A stretch of DNA of 6,663 nucleotides from NCBI GenBank assembly GCA_019236085.1, contig JAFAJR010000321.1, positions 1 through 6,663 on the forward strand, in the 5' to 3' direction. How positions within the stretch are numbered: the stretch's first letter is position 1; the number at the start of each line of letters is the position of its first letter. This DNA is from Candidatus Dormiibacterota bacterium. Its GTDB lineage: Bacteria > Chloroflexota > Dormibacteria > Aeolococcales > Aeolococcaceae. A program made the translations under genes and the position numbers. The notes below the pieces were generated by a model, which saw only the letters and a program-made list of their open reading frames with translations, made no database searches and was not told where the DNA came from. Positions 5,245 through 6,663 of this stretch are shown in pieces.

Positions 5245-6143
5245 TCGACGACCTCGACCGCCGGCTTGCGGCGGCAGGCATCCCCGCCGGCCGGAGGCGG
5301 CGCATCGTCGCCGAATTCCGCGACCACCAGCTCTGCGACCCAGAGGCAGCCCTGGGCGATCCCGGCGACCTCGCCCGGCGCTTTGCCGACGAGCTGGGCA
5401 CGCACGAGGCGCGTTCAGGTGCAGTTCTCGGCTTCTCCGTGCTGGCGTTCAGCGGGCTGGTCTACGCCGCCGCGCTGGCTCCGGTGGTGACCGTGATCCG
5501 GCCCGGGTCCGGCGGCGTCGCGTCGCACCTCGACGTTGCAAGCTGGGCCTCGGCTGCGCTCGCCGTGGTGCTGGTGCTCGCCCCGCAGGTCTCCTTCGTA
5601 GCGGGGATCCTGGCGATCCTTCGGGTTGTCCGCCACCGCGACCGGGCGGCCATCCCGGCAGCCGAGACGAGGCTCGTGATCCGGCGTGGCTCGGTCGCCG
5701 CAGCAGCCGGAATGCTCACCATGGCGGCGCTGGCGGCTTCAATGCTCCTGCCGGGCGGGCTGTCTCCGCTGCGGTCCGGCGCTTCGCCCGGCGACACCGG
5801 CCACGCCCTCATTGCAGCGGGAGCATCGCTCGGCGTCGCCGCCCTCGCCCTGGTCCTGGTGCGCCTACGGGTGGCCTTGCGGATCCAGGGTGCGCTCGCC
5901 GGCGGCTCAGGCTGGCTGGGCGATGACCTCGCCGGCATCGTTCCGCTGGCGGGCAGGCTCGAGGGCTGGCAGTTCGCCTTTCTCACCGCGACCGGCGCCG
6001 GTCTCCTCGTCTGGGTCGCCGGGTTGCTTGCCTCGGACGGCGTCGACGGCGCGATGCGAGGCGGTGCCGAAGCAGCTGCCTGTCTGGTGGGCTACGCCGT
6101 CCTTGGCGGCTATCTGGGGCTGAGGCCGGCACATCCTTCTTAA
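5241..6143 (+). CDS. Multi-pass membrane protein with N-terminal HAAS/DUF1700-like segment, PadR partner
   Basis: A 300-residue integral membrane protein. Residues 1-55 are charged and helical, with the pattern LDRRLAAAGIP, RRRRIVAEFRDH and DPGDLARRFADELG, which resembles the HAAS/DUF1700 segment often encoded beside PadR regulators and thought to sense or relay signals. About six hydrophobic helices follow, near residues 61-86, 102-129, 150-174, 188-209, 243-265 and 276-295. The Arg-rich loop at 131-149 is probably cytoplasmic. It starts at an ATG overlapping the PadR stop by 4 nt and has no separate ribosome site, so it depends on translation of padR. By analogy with similar pairs it may be the regulated target or a signal partner of the PadR protein. 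No enzymatic motif is seen. The HAAS resemblance is by eye and moderate; the topology count is approximate. Confidence 0.85.
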   Translation: MIDDLDRRLAAAGIPAGRRRRIVAEFRDHQLCDPEAALGDPGDLARRFADELGTHEARSGAVLGFSVLAFSGLVYAAALAPVVTVIRPGSGGVASHLDVASWASAALAVVLVLAPQVSFVAGILAILRVVRHRDRAAIPAAETRLVIRRGSVAAAAGMLTMAALAASMLLPGGLSPLRSGASPGDTGHALIAAGASLGVAALALVLVRLRVALRIQGALAGGSGWLGDDLAGIVPLAGRLEGWQFAFLTATGAGLLVWVAGLLASDGVDGAMRGGAEAAACLVGYAVLGGYLGLRPAHPS

Positions 6144-6663
6144 AGGGAAGCCTCGATGCTGGCCAGCACATCCTCGACACGGATCTGCTCGAGCCTGCCT
6201 GGGCTGCCGTCGCGGGGCACCGCCTGGATGATGCGGTGATCCGCCCCGTAGGGCCCGCGCTGCCCGCCGTCGGTCGGGCCATAGAGGCCGACGGCCGGCG
6301 TTCCCACTGCGGCCGCGAGATGCAGGAGAAAGGAGTCGCCGGCCACGAGCAGGTCGCACCGCGCCAGCACGCCGCCGGTCACCGGGACGTCGAGCTGGCC
6401 GCTGAGGTCGACGGCGGAAGCGCCGAGGTCGAGCAGGATGCGGTCCACCAAAGGGCGGTCGCTGAAGGCACCAAGGAAGACGATGCCCGCGCCGTGCCGG
6501 GACGAGAGCAGGTTGGCGAGGTGCGCGAAGCGTTCGCTGTCCCAGCTCGCTGACGCGGCGGCGCCGTCGCGCGGTGTCCCGGGAGCAAGTGCGACCAGTA
6601 GCCGTCCGTCGCCGAAGCCGGAGACATGTACCAGGCGCTCCGCCTCACGGCGCGCCTCGGGTC
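6140..6663 (-). CDS. Glycosyltransferase family 9 (heptosyltransferase-like), C-terminal part only
   Basis: The visible 173 residues are the C-terminal nucleotide-sugar-binding half of a GT-B fold, GT9 family enzyme, which transfers a sugar (classically ADP-heptose) to a cell-surface glycan at the inner face of the membrane. Supporting segments are LLVALAPGTPR (21-31 of the visible part), WDSERFAHLANLL (40-52), GIVFLGAFSDRPLVDRIL (59-76), LSGQLDV (86-92) and DLLVAGDSFLLHLAAAVGTP (103-122), followed by AVGLYGPTDGGQRGPYG (123-139). The family consensus near the donor site is D-[ST]-G-x-x-H; here it reads DSFLLH, with Phe in place of Gly, so donor preference may differ. The reading frame continues through the right edge; a TTG at 6451 lies inside the domain and is not a real start. 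Its TAA shares TTAA with the stop of the convergent membrane-protein gene. The family is well supported; the exact sugar is unknown. Confidence 0.88.
   Translation of the reverse strand, partial: PEARREAERLVHVSGFGDGRLLVALAPGTPRDGAAASASWDSERFAHLANLLSSRHGAGIVFLGAFSDRPLVDRILLDLGASAVDLSGQLDVPVTGGVLARCDLLVAGDSFLLHLAAAVGTPAVGLYGPTDGGQRGPYGADHRIIQAVPRDGSPGRLEQIRVEDVLASIEASL

Overview
The window is very GC-rich and densely packed, with strong G/C preference at third codon positions, ATGA-coupled gene pairs and one apparently leaderless gene. An LCP-family envelope protein, a PadR/HAAS-like pair and Tat- and Sec-exported phosphoesterases suggest a high-GC soil-type bacterium of the Actinomycetota, Chloroflexota or Dormibacterota kind. 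This placement is an inference from gene content; there is no rRNA or other phylogenetic marker in the window.

The left part (1-3792) lies entirely on the minus strand. In transcription order it holds a Sec-exported phosphoesterase (2608-3792), a Tat-exported phospholipase C/acid phosphatase-type phosphoesterase overlapping it by 4 nt (1073-2611), and, after a 122-nt gap, a LytR-CpsA-Psr (LCP) protein that runs off the left edge (1-950). The two phosphoesterases end in similar C-terminal signals: a P-E-x-P-S motif, a hydrophobic helix and a basic tail. This resembles PEP-CTERM-type sorting tags.

A 204-bp divergent spacer (3793-3996) separates this block from plus-strand genes. The first is a secreted protein of 296 aa (3997-4887) with a Pro/Thr-rich stalk carrying five C-x4/5-C units, a Gly/Ser-rich linker and a C-terminal membrane helix. 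I do not recognise its family. It is followed by a compact promoter with overlapping inverted repeats (4892-4920), a PadR-type regulator (4930-5244) whose ATG lies only about 9 nt after the -10 box, and a coupled membrane protein with an N-terminal HAAS/DUF1700-like segment (5241-6143).

The right edge holds the C-terminal part of a minus-strand family 9 glycosyltransferase (6140-6663), whose stop codon interlocks with that of the membrane protein in the tetranucleotide TTAA.

Most of the window concerns the cell envelope: polymer attachment (LCP), sugar transfer (GT9), extracellular phosphate-ester hydrolysis and a surface stalk protein. The PadR pair looks like a self-contained regulatory cassette. 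The most interesting signals are the shared C-terminal tags on the phosphoesterase pair, the cysteine-loop stalk protein and the promoter/operator of the PadR cassette. I see no mobile element, CRISPR array, tRNA or rRNA.
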